From Rhodoblastus sp963727035 (GTDB taxonomy: Bacteria > Pseudomonadota > Alphaproteobacteria > Rhizobiales > Beijerinckiaceae): a stretch of DNA of 64,000 nucleotides. The stretch covers positions 1 through 64,000 of the forward strand of contig CAVSEY010000030.1 of the NCBI GenBank assembly GCA_963727035.1, written 5' to 3'. The notes under the pieces are model-generated. The model did not search any database and was not told the origin of the DNA. It saw only the letters and a program-made list of their open reading frames with translations. Shown here piece by piece: positions 16,648 to 25,706 of this stretch (positions within the stretch are counted from its first letter, which is position 1; every line of letters starts with the position of its first letter). A program made the translations under genes and the position numbers.

Positions 16648-16716
16648 GACCTTTTCCCAAGCGGCGTGAGGAGCCGGCCGCGATCATAAGCCACAATCGG
16701 CGCCGGCGCATTGATT

Positions 16717-17667
16717 CTATTTGCTGATCCTTGCGAGTTCTTCCTTCAGTTCAGGCAGGGCCGCATAGAGATCGGCGACGAGGCCGTAATCGGCGACCTG
16801 GAAGATCGGGGCGTCTTCGTCCTTGTTGATGGCGACGATGACCTTGGAATCCTTCATGCCGGCGAGATGCTGGATCGCGCCCGAAATGCCGACCGCGATA
16901 TAGAGATCGGGCGCCACCACCTTGCCGGTCTGCCCGACCTGCCAGTCGTTCGGCGCATAGCCCGCGTCGACGGCGGCGCGCGAGGCGCCCATGGCCGCGC
17001 CGAGCTGGTCGGCGATCGGCTCGATATAGGTCTTGAAATTCTCGGCGTTCTGCATCGCGCGGCCGCCGGAAATGATGATTTTCGCCGAGGTCAGCTCCGG
17101 GCGGTCCGAAACCGCCAGGGTCTCGCTCTTGAACGCCGACAGGCCGGAGTCCGCGGGCGGCTTGACCGCCTCGATCGGGGCCGAACCGCCTTCCGCGGTC
17201 GCGGCGAAAGTCGAGGTCCGCACGGTGATGACCTTTTTGGCGTCGCTCGCCTGAACCGTCTGGACGGCGTTGCCGGCGTAGATCGGCCGCTCGAACGTGT
17301 CGGGCGAAATCACCCTGATGACTTCCGACACCTGCGCGACGTCGAGCAGCGCCGCGACGCGCGGCAGCACATTCTTGCCGGTCGAGGTCGCCGGCGCGAC
17401 GATCGCGTCATAATCGGGCGCGAGCGAGACGATGAGATCGGCGAGCGGCTCGGCCATGCCATGGGAAAAGGCGTCGCCGGAAATGGTCAGCACCTTTTCG
17501 ACGCCCGCGAGCTTCGAGGCGGCTTGCGCGGCCAGGTTTCCGGATTCGTCGCCGCCGGCCACCAGAATATGAACCGGGCCGCCAAGCGCGGCAGCCGCGG
17601 TCAAGGCCTTGGCGGTTGCGTCGTTGAGATGGCCGTTATGCACTTCGGCAAGGAGAAGAGTGGTCAT
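16717..17667 (-). CDS. etfA: electron transfer flavoprotein alpha subunit
   Basis: The 316-residue protein has the ETF-alpha C-terminal FAD domain: SGGRAMQNAENFKTYIEP, the VGQTGKVVAPDLYIAVG FAD signature (about residues 235-251) and ISGAIQHLAGMKDS, in an intact order. The N-terminal Rossmann-like domain begins MTTLLLAEVHNGHLND. With EtfB it accepts electrons from acyl-CoA and other dehydrogenases and passes them to ETF:quinone oxidoreductase. Its start overlaps the etfB stop by one base (TGATG), so the two are translationally coupled. Confidence 0.97.
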   Translation of the reverse strand: MTTLLLAEVHNGHLNDATAKALTAAAALGGPVHILVAGGDESGNLAAQAASKLAGVEKVLTISGDAFSHGMAEPLADLIVSLAPDYDAIVAPATSTGKNVLPRVAALLDVAQVSEVIRVISPDTFERPIYAGNAVQTVQASDAKKVITVRTSTFAATAEGGSAPIEAVKPPADSGLSAFKSETLAVSDRPELTSAKIIISGGRAMQNAENFKTYIEPIADQLGAAMGASRAAVDAGYAPNDWQVGQTGKVVAPDLYIAVGISGAIQHLAGMKDSKVIVAINKDEDAPIFQVADYGLVADLYAALPELKEELARISK

Positions 17668-18413
17668 CAGAGCGCCCCCACATCTTTCAGTTTCGCGACC
17701 AGTTCGGCGACCGAGCCCACTTTGACGCCGGCCTTGCGGGTCGGCGGCTCGGCGGTCTTGAGCACTTTCAGGCGCGGCGCGACGTCCACCCCGTAATCCG
17801 CCGGGGTCTTTTCGGCGATCGGCTTCTTCTTGGCCTTCATGATATTGGGCAGGGAGGCGTAGCGCGGCTCGTTCAGGCGCAGGTCGGTGGTCACCACCGC
17901 CGGCAGCCTGAGCGTCACGGTCTGCAAGCCGCCATCGACTTCGCGGGTCACGTCCACGGAGCCGTCGGCGAGTTCGACCTTGGAGGCGAAGGCGCCCTGG
18001 CCCCAGCCCAGCAGAGCGGCGAGCATCTGGCCGGTCTGGTTGGAATCGTCGTCGATCGCCTGCTTGCCGAGGATGATCAGGCCGGGCTGTTCTTCGAGCG
18101 CGACGGCCTTGAGGATCTTGGCGACCGCCAGAGGTTCGACGGTCTCGTCGGTCTTGACCAGCACGCCGCGGTCGGCGCCCATGGCGAGGCCGGTGCGCAA
18201 GGTCTCGGTGGCCTGCTGCGGGCCGATCGAGACGACGATAATCTCGCTGGCCTTTCCGGCTTCCTTCAGCCGGAGCGCCTCTTCGACCGCGATCTCGTCG
18301 AACGGGTTCATCGACATTTTGACATTGGCGAGTTCGACGCCCGTCCCGTCCGTCTTGACCCTGATCTTGACGTTATAATCGACAACCCGCTTCACGGGCA
18401 CGAGGATTTTCAT
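17667..18413 (-). CDS. etfB: electron transfer flavoprotein beta subunit
   Basis: The 248-residue protein begins MKILVPVKRVVDYNVK and has the ETF-beta signature VTREVDGGLQTVTLRLPAVV (about 165-185) plus the AMP-binding region LGKQAIDDDSNQTGQMLA. It forms the AMP-binding part of the ETF heterodimer. It is the first gene of etfB-etfA-hbd. A composite palindromic repeat lies upstream at 18605-18709. Confidence 0.97.
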   Translation of the reverse strand: MKILVPVKRVVDYNVKIRVKTDGTGVELANVKMSMNPFDEIAVEEALRLKEAGKASEIIVVSIGPQQATETLRTGLAMGADRGVLVKTDETVEPLAVAKILKAVALEEQPGLIILGKQAIDDDSNQTGQMLAALLGWGQGAFASKVELADGSVDVTREVDGGLQTVTLRLPAVVTTDLRLNEPRYASLPNIMKAKKKPIAEKTPADYGVDVAPRLKVLKTAEPPTRKAGVKVGSVAELVAKLKDVGAL

Positions 18414-18604
18414 CGGCTTCGGCCTCCAACAGCCCGTCGCCGGACGCGCCGGAAACAGGCGTTATGCTTTCGCCTGAAAAGGAGCAAGGCGTTTGGCCGC
18501 CGGCCGGCTCCAGGCGCAGGGTGACAACTGAACCATCTGGTAGTCGCCGCATTGCAGCAAGTCAACGGCGTCGCCGTAATGACTCTGTCCAAGATCCGTG
18601 CGGG

Positions 18605-18709
18605 CTAGAGCCTTTTCCGTTCCTTCGGAATCGGAATAAGTCTCTAATTCATTGTTTTAACGCATATTCTTGTCCAAAAAGTCTGCAACTTTTTGGGAAT
18701 ATGCTCTAG
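18605..18709. repeat. composite palindromic intergenic repeat bounded by CTAGAGC/GCTCTAG
   Basis: The element is bounded by CTAGAGC (18605-18611) and GCTCTAG (18703-18709). Inside are TTCCG/CGGAA (18615-18619, 18626-18630) and a longer hairpin: GCATATTC (18662-18669) with GAATATGC (18697-18704), and CAAAAAGT (18675-18682) with ACTTTTTG (18688-18695). It is more AT-rich than its surroundings and holds the stop codon of the adenosyltransferase gene at its right edge. It has the look of the short dispersed palindromes found in Hyphomicrobiales genomes; copy number cannot be checked here. Confidence 0.65.
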
Positions 18710-19281
18710 CGGTTCTGTCCAGGCTTCCAGAGAATGTCGCCGGCGCCGTCATTGTTGGCGACTCGCGCGGCGACGAAAAGGAAATCCGAAAGGCGGTTGA
18801 TGAAATGCAGGGCGGGCTCGCCGACGCTCTCGCCCGAGGCGGCGAGCGCGACCATTCGCCGCTCGGCGCGGCGGGCGATGACGCGGGCCAGATGCAGCGC
18901 AGCGGCCGCGGCGGAGCCGCCGGGCAGGACGAAAGACCGAAGCGGGCTCAGGCGGGCGTTGAGGGCGTCGATCTCCTGCTCCAGCCGGGCGACCTGTACC
19001 GGCGCGATCCGCAAAGGCTCATAGCCGAGCGGCTTTTCGGAGGGCGGCGTCGCCAGGTCGGCGCCGAGATCGAACAGATCGTTCTGGATGCGCTCCAGCA
19101 TGGCGTCGAGTTCGGGGATGGTCGCCGTGGACAGTCGCGCCAGGCCGATGGCGGAATTGGTCTCGTCCACGTCGCCATAGGCTTCGACGCGCGCGTCGCA
19201 TTTGGCGCGTCGTTCGCCATTGGCGAGGCCGGTCGAGCCGTCGTCGCCGGTCCTGGTGTAAATCTTGTTCAGTTTGACCAT
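18706..19281 (-). CDS. cob(I)yrinic acid a,c-diamide / cob(I)alamin adenosyltransferase, PduO type
   Basis: The 191-residue protein has the PduO-type signature KIYTRTGDDGSTGLANG at the N-terminus (ATP-binding), VEAYGDVDETNSAIGLAR, and RSFVLPGGSAAAAALHLAR, RVIARRAERRMV in the last third, plus the final FINRLSDFLFVAAR. It moves the adenosyl group of ATP to cobalt to make adenosylcobalamin, needed by enzymes such as methylmalonyl-CoA mutase. Its position upstream of etfB is usual in this order. The stop codon lies inside the neighbouring palindromic repeat. Confidence 0.95.
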   Translation of the reverse strand: MVKLNKIYTRTGDDGSTGLANGERRAKCDARVEAYGDVDETNSAIGLARLSTATIPELDAMLERIQNDLFDLGADLATPPSEKPLGYEPLRIAPVQVARLEQEIDALNARLSPLRSFVLPGGSAAAAALHLARVIARRAERRMVALAASGESVGEPALHFINRLSDFLFVAARVANNDGAGDILWKPGQNR

Positions 19282-19421
19282 GAAGACGCTGCTTTCTCAG
19301 GGTCTGATATGATCGGTCCTGCAAAAGAACCGATCAAATCCGCGCCGACCGGCGCCAATCGCATCAGCCGCGCGACAGCAAACAGGGCCGCGCCGGAAAG
19401 TAAATTGGAAAATTTGCTCAT
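19269..19421 (-). CDS. possible 50-aa protein overlapping the adenosyltransferase start
   Basis: An ATG-started frame (MSKFSNLLSGAALFAVARLM) with one hydrophobic stretch ends 13 nt inside the adenosyltransferase gene. There is no clear ribosome site before it. In related genomes a short twin-transmembrane protein gene often sits here, but this sequence does not resemble that family. It may be a chance frame; recorded because it fills an otherwise empty 165-bp gap. Confidence 0.2.
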   Translation of the reverse strand: MSKFSNLLSGAALFAVARLMRLAPVGADLIGSFAGPIISDPEKAASSWSN

Positions 19422-19448
19422 CTAGCGAAAACCCTGCCGCGGCTGCGA

Positions 19449-21929
19449 TCAATTGGGCTTGATCAGGCGTTCGAGATAATCGAGTTCCTCGCGGGCGCGG
19501 CTGGGGTCGGCGAGGCGGCGGCGCAATTCTTCGAGCACCTTGCGCGCCCTTTGCGTCGCAGTCGCGTCGACGCCCTGCAGATGGCTGGCGTTGCCGGCCG
19601 ATCCCTCGCTCTCCCGGCCCTGGTAGCCCCGGCCGTTTTGCCGTTTCTCGCCGTCCTGGCCGCTCGCTTCGGCCTGGGCGGCCGCTTCGGCGGCGCCCTT
19701 GCGTAATCCTTCCAGGGCGCGACGCTGCGCGTCCAGGGCGGAGGCGTTGTCGCCGTTGCGCAGCGCGTTTCCGGCCTGTTTCATGGCGTCCTCGGCCTCG
19801 CTCAGGCCCTCGGCTTTTCCGCCTTGAGCGCCTTCCGCCTGTCGCTTCAGGGAATCGAGCTTTGCGCGCAATTGCTCCTGATGTTGCGCAAGTTCGTCCT
19901 CGGACGGCTGTCCCTGTCCGTCCTGCCCCGGAGCCGCTTGCCCTTGCTGTCCGGGGTTGGAAGGCTGCTCGCCGGGCTGCTGGGCCTCGGATGCGTTCCG
20001 GTTCGCGCGATCCTGCGCGAAAGTGTCGTCGCGCAGCTTTTGCTGCTCGCGCATCAGATTGTCGATGTCGCGCATCGTCCGGCGGGCGCCCGCGGCCTGC
20101 GAAGGCCGCGCGTTGCGCAAGTTTTCGAGCATGTCCTGGACGCGGTCGAGCATGCGCATCGCGGCGTCCTTGTCCCCTTCCCGGGCCGCTTCCGCCATGC
20201 GGTCGAGCATGGATTTGAAATCCTTCGGCGTGACCAGATGGCTGTCGTCGCCCTCGGCTCCATGCGCCTGCCGCTGTTTCGCGGCCCTTTCCTGCATCGC
20301 CGCGAGGTAGCGATCGAGCGCCTTTTGCAATTGCGCGGTCAGCCGCGCGATTTCCTCGTTCGAGGCGCCGTTCCTGAGCGCGTCGCGCAGGGCTTGCTCC
20401 GCCGCCTTGAGGTCGCGCTCGGCCTGCGGAACGCCGCCTTCCTCGATTTGCAGGGCCATTTCCCAAAGCAGATCGACCACCGCCACAAGATCGGCGTCGT
20501 TGCGGGCGTGGCGAAGCGAGTCGTGGACGACGCGAAGTCCGAGATAAACGCCGGAATCGGGCATGAAAACTTCAGGCGACAGCATCAGCGCGTCGGTCGC
20601 CGTCAGAACCTTGTCCTTTTGCCAGGCGTCGAGGGCGAGGATTCGCCTTTGCTCGACGAGCGCCCGCGCCAGCGGATTGGTGAAAACCTTGCCCGGCAGG
20701 ACATAATCGCTGATGACGGCGTGGCCTTCCTGGCCCGCGTCGTCATGGACGGCCAGAGTCAGGTCGACCGGGGCGCCGGCATAGGGGCTGTCGCTCCAGT
20801 CGAGAATGGTCGCGCCCGCGCCCAAGCCGCCGGGACCCGCCGGCAGTTCGAGCGATCCGCCGGGCGGTTTCACGAGCGGATGGGTCGTCGCCGACGTTTC
20901 CGCTTCGATCGGCGTGGCGAAGGCTTCGGCGTCATGGGCGCCATAATCGTCCTCGATCCGATAGCGCAGCTCGAACGAGCCATGAAGATTGGCTTTCGGC
21001 GCGGCGGTCGGGGTGATCGTCGGAGGCGCGTCGGGGATCGCCCTCAAGGCCAGACTGGCGATTTCTTCACCGCCCAGCCCAAGTCGCAGGCGCCCGTCGC
21101 CGCGCAGTTGGAAGCGGCGCTCGCGGGAGGTTTCGTCGTGATTCGCCGCCGGCTTCAAGGCGGTGACGCCGCCCTGAACGGCGACGCGCAGGTTTGTCGC
21201 GTTGACGGCGCGCACGATGATGGTGGAGTCGATCGGCGCGGAAATCCTGGCGTTGTTTTTCAGCGCCACGACGATGGGCGGGCGTCCCGTATAGGATGGC
21301 GGATCGATCCAGGCGTCGATGCGCGAAGGACCGCCTTCTTCCCTCTGGAGCCGCCAGTCGAAGGCGGCGGCGAGTCGCGCATATTTTTCCGGCCCCGCCA
21401 TGAAGCCCGTCACGACCAGGGCGAGGACGGCCAGGGCGCCCAAGGCGTAAGGGTCTTCGCGCCAGAGCCGCGGCGCAGGCGCGACCGGCCGCAACCGGGC
21501 GGCGCGCCGGGCGGCGCGGCGCTGATGGAGCCGCCACAGGCCCTGCGTGCGCGGATCCCCGTCATTGGCCAATTGGTCGGCCAGGGCGGCGGCGGGCGCC
21601 GCCGGGTCGCCGGCGTCCAGGGCGTCCCGCGCCTCCCCGGCGCGCGGCCAGGAAAAGCCTCGCAGACGGTAAAGCGCCCCGGTCAGCGCGACGGACAGCG
21701 CCGAAACGCCGAGAATGCGGATGAGCGACGGGGCGCCGAGCCAGAGCCCGGTCCAGCTCAGCGCGACGAAAAAGGCGACGACGATCGCGGCGGGGAGCAA
21801 GGCGCGGGCAAGGCGCTCGAAGGCGAGCGCGCCCCGGGCGAGGAGCTCAAGCCGGCGCGGACGCGCGTTGCGCCAAGCCGCGCCTCCAGAGCGGAAAGCT
21901 TCACGCCAAACCAGAAAAAAGTCCTTCAC
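19449..21929 (-). CDS. TIGR02302 family (DUF4175) membrane protein
   Basis: The 826-residue protein has two or three hydrophobic segments in the first 210 residues (for example LLPAAIVVAFFVALSWTGLW and LGALAVLALVVTGFMAG), then a long periplasmic-looking region with DAWIDPPSYTGRPPIVV (about 235). The last third is very rich in Gln, Arg, Ala and Glu (RDIDNLMREQQKLRDD, then Gln/Gly repeats) and likely forms coiled coils. This is the layout of TIGR02302, a family conserved in alphaproteobacteria with no settled function. It follows lysA on the same strand, as in many relatives. Confidence 0.92.
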   Translation of the reverse strand: MKDFFLVWREAFRSGGAAWRNARPRRLELLARGALAFERLARALLPAAIVVAFFVALSWTGLWLGAPSLIRILGVSALSVALTGALYRLRGFSWPRAGEARDALDAGDPAAPAAALADQLANDGDPRTQGLWRLHQRRAARRAARLRPVAPAPRLWREDPYALGALAVLALVVTGFMAGPEKYARLAAAFDWRLQREEGGPSRIDAWIDPPSYTGRPPIVVALKNNARISAPIDSTIIVRAVNATNLRVAVQGGVTALKPAANHDETSRERRFQLRGDGRLRLGLGGEEIASLALRAIPDAPPTITPTAAPKANLHGSFELRYRIEDDYGAHDAEAFATPIEAETSATTHPLVKPPGGSLELPAGPGGLGAGATILDWSDSPYAGAPVDLTLAVHDDAGQEGHAVISDYVLPGKVFTNPLARALVEQRRILALDAWQKDKVLTATDALMLSPEVFMPDSGVYLGLRVVHDSLRHARNDADLVAVVDLLWEMALQIEEGGVPQAERDLKAAEQALRDALRNGASNEEIARLTAQLQKALDRYLAAMQERAAKQRQAHGAEGDDSHLVTPKDFKSMLDRMAEAAREGDKDAAMRMLDRVQDMLENLRNARPSQAAGARRTMRDIDNLMREQQKLRDDTFAQDRANRNASEAQQPGEQPSNPGQQGQAAPGQDGQGQPSEDELAQHQEQLRAKLDSLKRQAEGAQGGKAEGLSEAEDAMKQAGNALRNGDNASALDAQRRALEGLRKGAAEAAAQAEASGQDGEKRQNGRGYQGRESEGSAGNASHLQGVDATATQRARKVLEELRRRLADPSRAREELDYLERLIKPN

Positions 21930-21978
21930 CCGCCGGCGCCTCGATTGATGCCAAAAGATTTCGCGCCGAAGGGAGGCT

Positions 21979-23250
21979 TCATGTCAACCAGGGCGGAACT
22001 TTGTCGAGGCCGATCAAACTCTCGTAATCGCCGCGCGGCCGGATCACCGCGTGTTTTTCGCCCTCGACCATGATTTCGGGAACCAGCAGGCGCGAATTAT
22101 AGGTGCCGGCCTGAACCGCGCCATAGGCGCCCGCCGACATCACCGCCAGCAGGTCGCCGGGCTTGGGCTCGGGCAGATCGCGGCTGCGGGCGAGGAAATC
22201 CCCGGTTTCGCAGACCGGGCCGACGAGATCGGCCGTGATGCGCCGGGCGCTTTCGTTCGCAGCGACGACCGGGAAAATGTCGTGATGCGCTTCATAGAGC
22301 GTCGGGCGGACCAGATCGTTCATCGCCGCGTCCACGATGATGAAATTCTTCGCCGCGCCATGTTTCACATAGAGGACGCGGGTCACCAGGATCCCGGCGT
22401 TGCCGACGATCAGGCGCCCCGGCTCGAAGATCATCTTCGTTCCCAGCGGCTTGATGTGGCGGCGCACGATTTCGGCATAGAGCCGGGGATGATAGCTCGC
22501 CGGATCGTCGCGCTCGGAATAGGGAATGCCAAGCCCACCGCCGAGATCGACGTGATGGATGGCATGGCCGTCGGCGCGCAATTGCCGCACGAAATCCGCC
22601 AGCAGCGCGAAGGCGTTGGCGAAAGGCGCGAGATCGGTGATCTGCGAGCCGATATGCATGTCCACGCCGGCGATCCCGATACCGGGCAGTTTGGCGGCCC
22701 GCGCGTAAACCTCGCGGGCGACGGAAAGGGGCACGCCGAACTTGTTTTCCGATTTTCCGGTCGAAATCTTGGCGTGGGTCTTGGCGTCGACGTCCGGATT
22801 GACGCGCAGCGCGATTTTGGCGGTCTGGCCGCGTGAAAATGCGATCTGGGCGATGCGCTCCAGTTCGGGCTCGGATTCGACATTGAAACAGAGGATGCCG
22901 TAGTCGAGCGCAAGCGCGATCTCGCGGTCGGTCTTGCCGACGCCGGAAAAGGTGACGCGCGGACCCGGAACTTTTGCCGCTTGCGCCCGGCGCAATTCGC
23001 CCTCGGACACGACGTCCATGCCGGCGCCGAGACCAGCGAGCAGGCTCAGCACCGCCTGATTGGAATTGGCCTTCATCGCATAGCAGACCAAAGCGTCGAA
23101 ATCGCTCATCGCCTGCGAGAAGACCTCGAAATGCCGGCGGATCGTCGCCGCGCTATAGCAATAGAACGGAGTCTCGACGAACCGCGCCAGGTCCGGCACG
23201 GCGACGCCCTCGGCATGCAGCACGCCGTCGCGATAGTCGAAGAAATGCAT
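21979..23250 (-). CDS. lysA: diaminopimelate decarboxylase
   Basis: I chose the ATG at 23248-23250, 8 nt after the lptM stop. The 423-residue protein is a fold-III PLP enzyme: CYAMKANSN with the PLP lysine at about residue 60, HIGSQI, VDLGGGLGIPY, FEPGRLIVGNAG, and the C-terminal CETGDF and GAYG motifs with the intersubunit cysteine. It decarboxylates meso-diaminopimelate to L-lysine, the last step of lysine synthesis. It is in an argH-lptM-lysA-TIGR02302 run on the minus strand. Confidence 0.97.
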   Translation of the reverse strand: MHFFDYRDGVLHAEGVAVPDLARFVETPFYCYSAATIRRHFEVFSQAMSDFDALVCYAMKANSNQAVLSLLAGLGAGMDVVSEGELRRAQAAKVPGPRVTFSGVGKTDREIALALDYGILCFNVESEPELERIAQIAFSRGQTAKIALRVNPDVDAKTHAKISTGKSENKFGVPLSVAREVYARAAKLPGIGIAGVDMHIGSQITDLAPFANAFALLADFVRQLRADGHAIHHVDLGGGLGIPYSERDDPASYHPRLYAEIVRRHIKPLGTKMIFEPGRLIVGNAGILVTRVLYVKHGAAKNFIIVDAAMNDLVRPTLYEAHHDIFPVVAANESARRITADLVGPVCETGDFLARSRDLPEPKPGDLLAVMSAGAYGAVQAGTYNSRLLVPEIMVEGEKHAVIRPRGDYESLIGLDKVPPWLT

Positions 23251-23258
23251 CCCGGGGC

Positions 23259-23501
23259 CTAGAGAAGAAAGTCGAAGGGCGTCGGCGTCTTGGGCGCGCC
23301 GGCCTTCAGGGATTTGCTGTCGAGGCCGGTCGGCAGGTTCTTTGCCGGCGGCGCGTTCGGATTGTTCTTGTCGGCGGGTTTTTGCGCGGCGACGGAATTG
23401 ATCGGAACCGGCGGCCCGCGCCGGCCGCATCCATCGAGCAGAAGCGCGCCCGAAAGGACCGACATGAGCAACGCCGCCTTGAAGAGGCTGTGACAGGTCA
23501 A
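23259..23501 (-). CDS. lptM: LptM/YifL-like small lipoprotein
   Basis: A small protein whose lipobox region ALLLDGCGRRGPPVP matches the LptM pattern C-G-x-(K/R)-G-P-x-x-x-P. A TTG at 23499-23501 gives an N-terminus with a lysine before the hydrophobic stretch, as a lipoprotein signal needs; the ATG at 23463-23465 would lack it. Asp at the -2 position of the lipobox is unusual. The rest is Pro/Asn/Lys rich and ends PTPFDFLL. In E. coli LptM helps LptD mature in outer-membrane LPS export. The gene is 8 nt before lysA, the same order as in many proteobacteria. Confidence 0.8.
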   Translation of the reverse strand: MTCHSLFKAALLMSVLSGALLLDGCGRRGPPVPINSVAAQKPADKNNPNAPPAKNLPTGLDSKSLKAGAPKTPTPFDFLL

Positions 23502-23572
23502 TGGCGCTGCTCCCGAAATATGCGCGTTTCGCGCGGGACTATAGCCGAGGGTTCGGTCGAAATTCCAGCTTA

Positions 23573-24967
23573 TCAAGCGCTTTTCTCGCTGTTCAGGCGC
23601 TCGCGCCACGCCCTCGCCTGCGCGCGGACATTGTCCGGCGCCGTGCCGCCGTAGCTCAAGCGGCTGCGCACCGAATTCTCGACCCCCAGAACCTCGAAAA
23701 CCGCCTTGGTGATCGCCGGCTCGACCGCCTGCATCTGATCGAGCGTGAGCTGTTCCAGCTCGACGCCCTTTTCGGCGGCGAGCGCGACAATGCGTCCGGT
23801 GACGTGATGGGCCTGGCGGAACGGCATGCCGAGGGTCCGCACCAGCCAGTCGGCGAGGTCGGTGGCGGTGGAAAAACCCGATCCCGCCGCCGCCTTCATC
23901 TTTTCCACGCGCGGCGTCATGTCGCGGACCATGCCGGCCATGGCGGCGATGCACAGCGACAGCGACTGGAGCGAATCGAAACAGCCTTCCTTGTCTTCCT
24001 GCATGTCCTTCGAATAGGCGAGCGGCAGGCCCTTCATGACGATCAGCAGCCCGGCGAGGTCGCCGATGATGCGGCCCGACTTGCCGCGCACCAGTTCGGC
24101 GGCGTCCGGATTGCGCTTCTGCGGCATGATCGAGGAGCCGGTGGTGAATTTGTCCGACAGGCTGACGAAGCCGAATTGCGGCGTCGTCCACAGCACGATT
24201 TCCTCGGCGAATCGCGACAGATGGGTCGCCGCGATCGCCGCCGCCGCCAGCGTTTCGAGCACGAAATCGCGATCCGAGACGCTGTCGAGCGAATTGGCGG
24301 TCGGGCGGTCGAAGCCGAGCGCGCGCGCCGTCATCGCGCGGTCGATGGGGAAGGAGGTTCCGGCGAGCGCGGCGGCGCCGAGCGGACATTGGTTGAGCCG
24401 GGCGCGGGCGTCGCGGAAACGGCCGCGGTCGCGCGCGATCATCTCGACATAGGCGAGGAGATGATGGCCGAAGGTCACCGGCTGGGCGGATTGCAGATGG
24501 GTGAAGCCCGGCATGACCGCGTCGGCGTGTTTTTCGGCCTTTTCGACCAGGGCGGTCTGGAGGTCGCGCAACTGGCCGTCGAGTTCGTCGATCGTTTCGC
24601 GGACCCAGAGCCTGAAATCGACCGCGACTTGATCGTTGCGCGAGCGCGCGGTATGCAGCCGCCCCGCCGCCGGGCCGATCTTTTCGGCGAGCCGCGATTC
24701 GACATTCATGTGAATGTCTTCCAGGGCCCGGGAAAAGTTGAAGGCGCCGGCCTCGATTTCGGCGCCGACCTCGTCTAAACCCCTGGCGATGGCGTCGGCG
24801 TCCGCCTGGGACACGATGCCCGTCGCGGCCAGCATGGCCACATGCGCCTTGGAGCCGGCGATGTCCTGTCGGGCAAGGCGATAATCGAAACCGATGGAGG
24901 CGTTGATCTCCTCCATGATCGCGTCGGGGCCGCTGGTGAAACGGCCGCCCCACATCTGATTGCTCAT
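23573..24967 (-). CDS. argH: argininosuccinate lyase
   Basis: The 464-residue protein starts MSNQMWGGRFTSGPD and has the fumarase/aspartase superfamily signature GSSIMPQKRNPDAAELVRG (about 278-296), the catalytic Ser in GSS, the TARSRNDQV loop and the GFTHLQSAQPVTFGHHL segment. It splits argininosuccinate into arginine and fumarate. It is divergent from tlpA with a 40-bp gap and is followed by lptM. Confidence 0.97.
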   Translation of the reverse strand: MSNQMWGGRFTSGPDAIMEEINASIGFDYRLARQDIAGSKAHVAMLAATGIVSQADADAIARGLDEVGAEIEAGAFNFSRALEDIHMNVESRLAEKIGPAAGRLHTARSRNDQVAVDFRLWVRETIDELDGQLRDLQTALVEKAEKHADAVMPGFTHLQSAQPVTFGHHLLAYVEMIARDRGRFRDARARLNQCPLGAAALAGTSFPIDRAMTARALGFDRPTANSLDSVSDRDFVLETLAAAAIAATHLSRFAEEIVLWTTPQFGFVSLSDKFTTGSSIMPQKRNPDAAELVRGKSGRIIGDLAGLLIVMKGLPLAYSKDMQEDKEGCFDSLQSLSLCIAAMAGMVRDMTPRVEKMKAAAGSGFSTATDLADWLVRTLGMPFRQAHHVTGRIVALAAEKGVELEQLTLDQMQAVEPAITKAVFEVLGVENSVRSRLSYGGTAPDNVRAQARAWRERLNSEKSA

Positions 24968-25007
24968 GACCGCTCCAAAAACGACGTCAAAGGTTGGAGG
25001 CCAAAGG

Positions 25008-25703
25008 ATGGATGACGAGCAGAACCCGCCGGTTCAGGCCACTCCCGCGCAGATGCGCGCCATCGCCCGCCGGCTGATCCTGCCGCATGTCTTTCTCGTC
25101 GCGGCGGGGGTCGCCGCGAGTCTGTGGTTCGTCCTATACGTGATGAACGGGCCCCGGAGCAAGGAAGCCGCGCCCGCCTCGGCGCAATGCCCGGTCTCGA
25201 CCGCGCTGGCCCGGAAACTCGCGCCGCTCGCCACGGGCGAGCTGGCGGCGCTCGCCATCCGCGCCCATCCCAAGCCGATGGAAAATCTTGGCTTCGAGCA
25301 TGACGGCGCAGCGACCGATGTCGCCGCCTTCAGGGGCCGGACGATTCTGCTGAATTTCTGGGCCACCTGGTGCCCGCCCTGCCGCGAGGAAATGCCAGGC
25401 CTCGACCGCCTTCAGGGCCTTGCCGGCAATTCGTCCTTCAGCGTCGTCACGGTCAATATGGACAGCGCCCGGCTCGACCGGCCCAAGGCTTTCCTCCACG
25501 AAATCGGGGCGAAAAATCTCGGCTTTTACGCTGATCCCCACGGCAAGGTCATCGAGACCCTGCAGCAGGCCGGCAAACTGGTCGGCCTGCCGACGACATT
25601 CTTGATCGGGCCGGATGGGTGCGAGATCGGCGCCATGGCCGGTCCGGCCAAATGGGACAGCGCCGACGCCCAGGCTCTGATCCGGGCGGCGGCGGGAAAG
25701 TGA
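25008..25703 (+). CDS. tlpA: TlpA-type thiol:disulfide interchange protein
   Basis: The start at 25008 is chosen for the GGAGG site upstream; an in-frame ATG at 24960 would overlap argH. The 231-residue protein has an N-terminal membrane anchor (about 28-50, LPHVFLVAAGVAASLWFV) and a periplasmic thioredoxin domain with FWATWCPPCREEMPG (CPPC near residue 124) and the cis-Pro loop VGLPTTFLIG. TlpA proteins are reductants for cytochrome oxidase and cytochrome c assembly factors. The pairing with divergent argH is usual in Hyphomicrobiales. Confidence 0.93.
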   Translation: MDDEQNPPVQATPAQMRAIARRLILPHVFLVAAGVAASLWFVLYVMNGPRSKEAAPASAQCPVSTALARKLAPLATGELAALAIRAHPKPMENLGFEHDGAATDVAAFRGRTILLNFWATWCPPCREEMPGLDRLQGLAGNSSFSVVTVNMDSARLDRPKAFLHEIGAKNLGFYADPHGKVIETLQQAGKLVGLPTTFLIGPDGCEIGAMAGPAKWDSADAQALIRAAAGK

Positions 25704-25706
25704 TCC

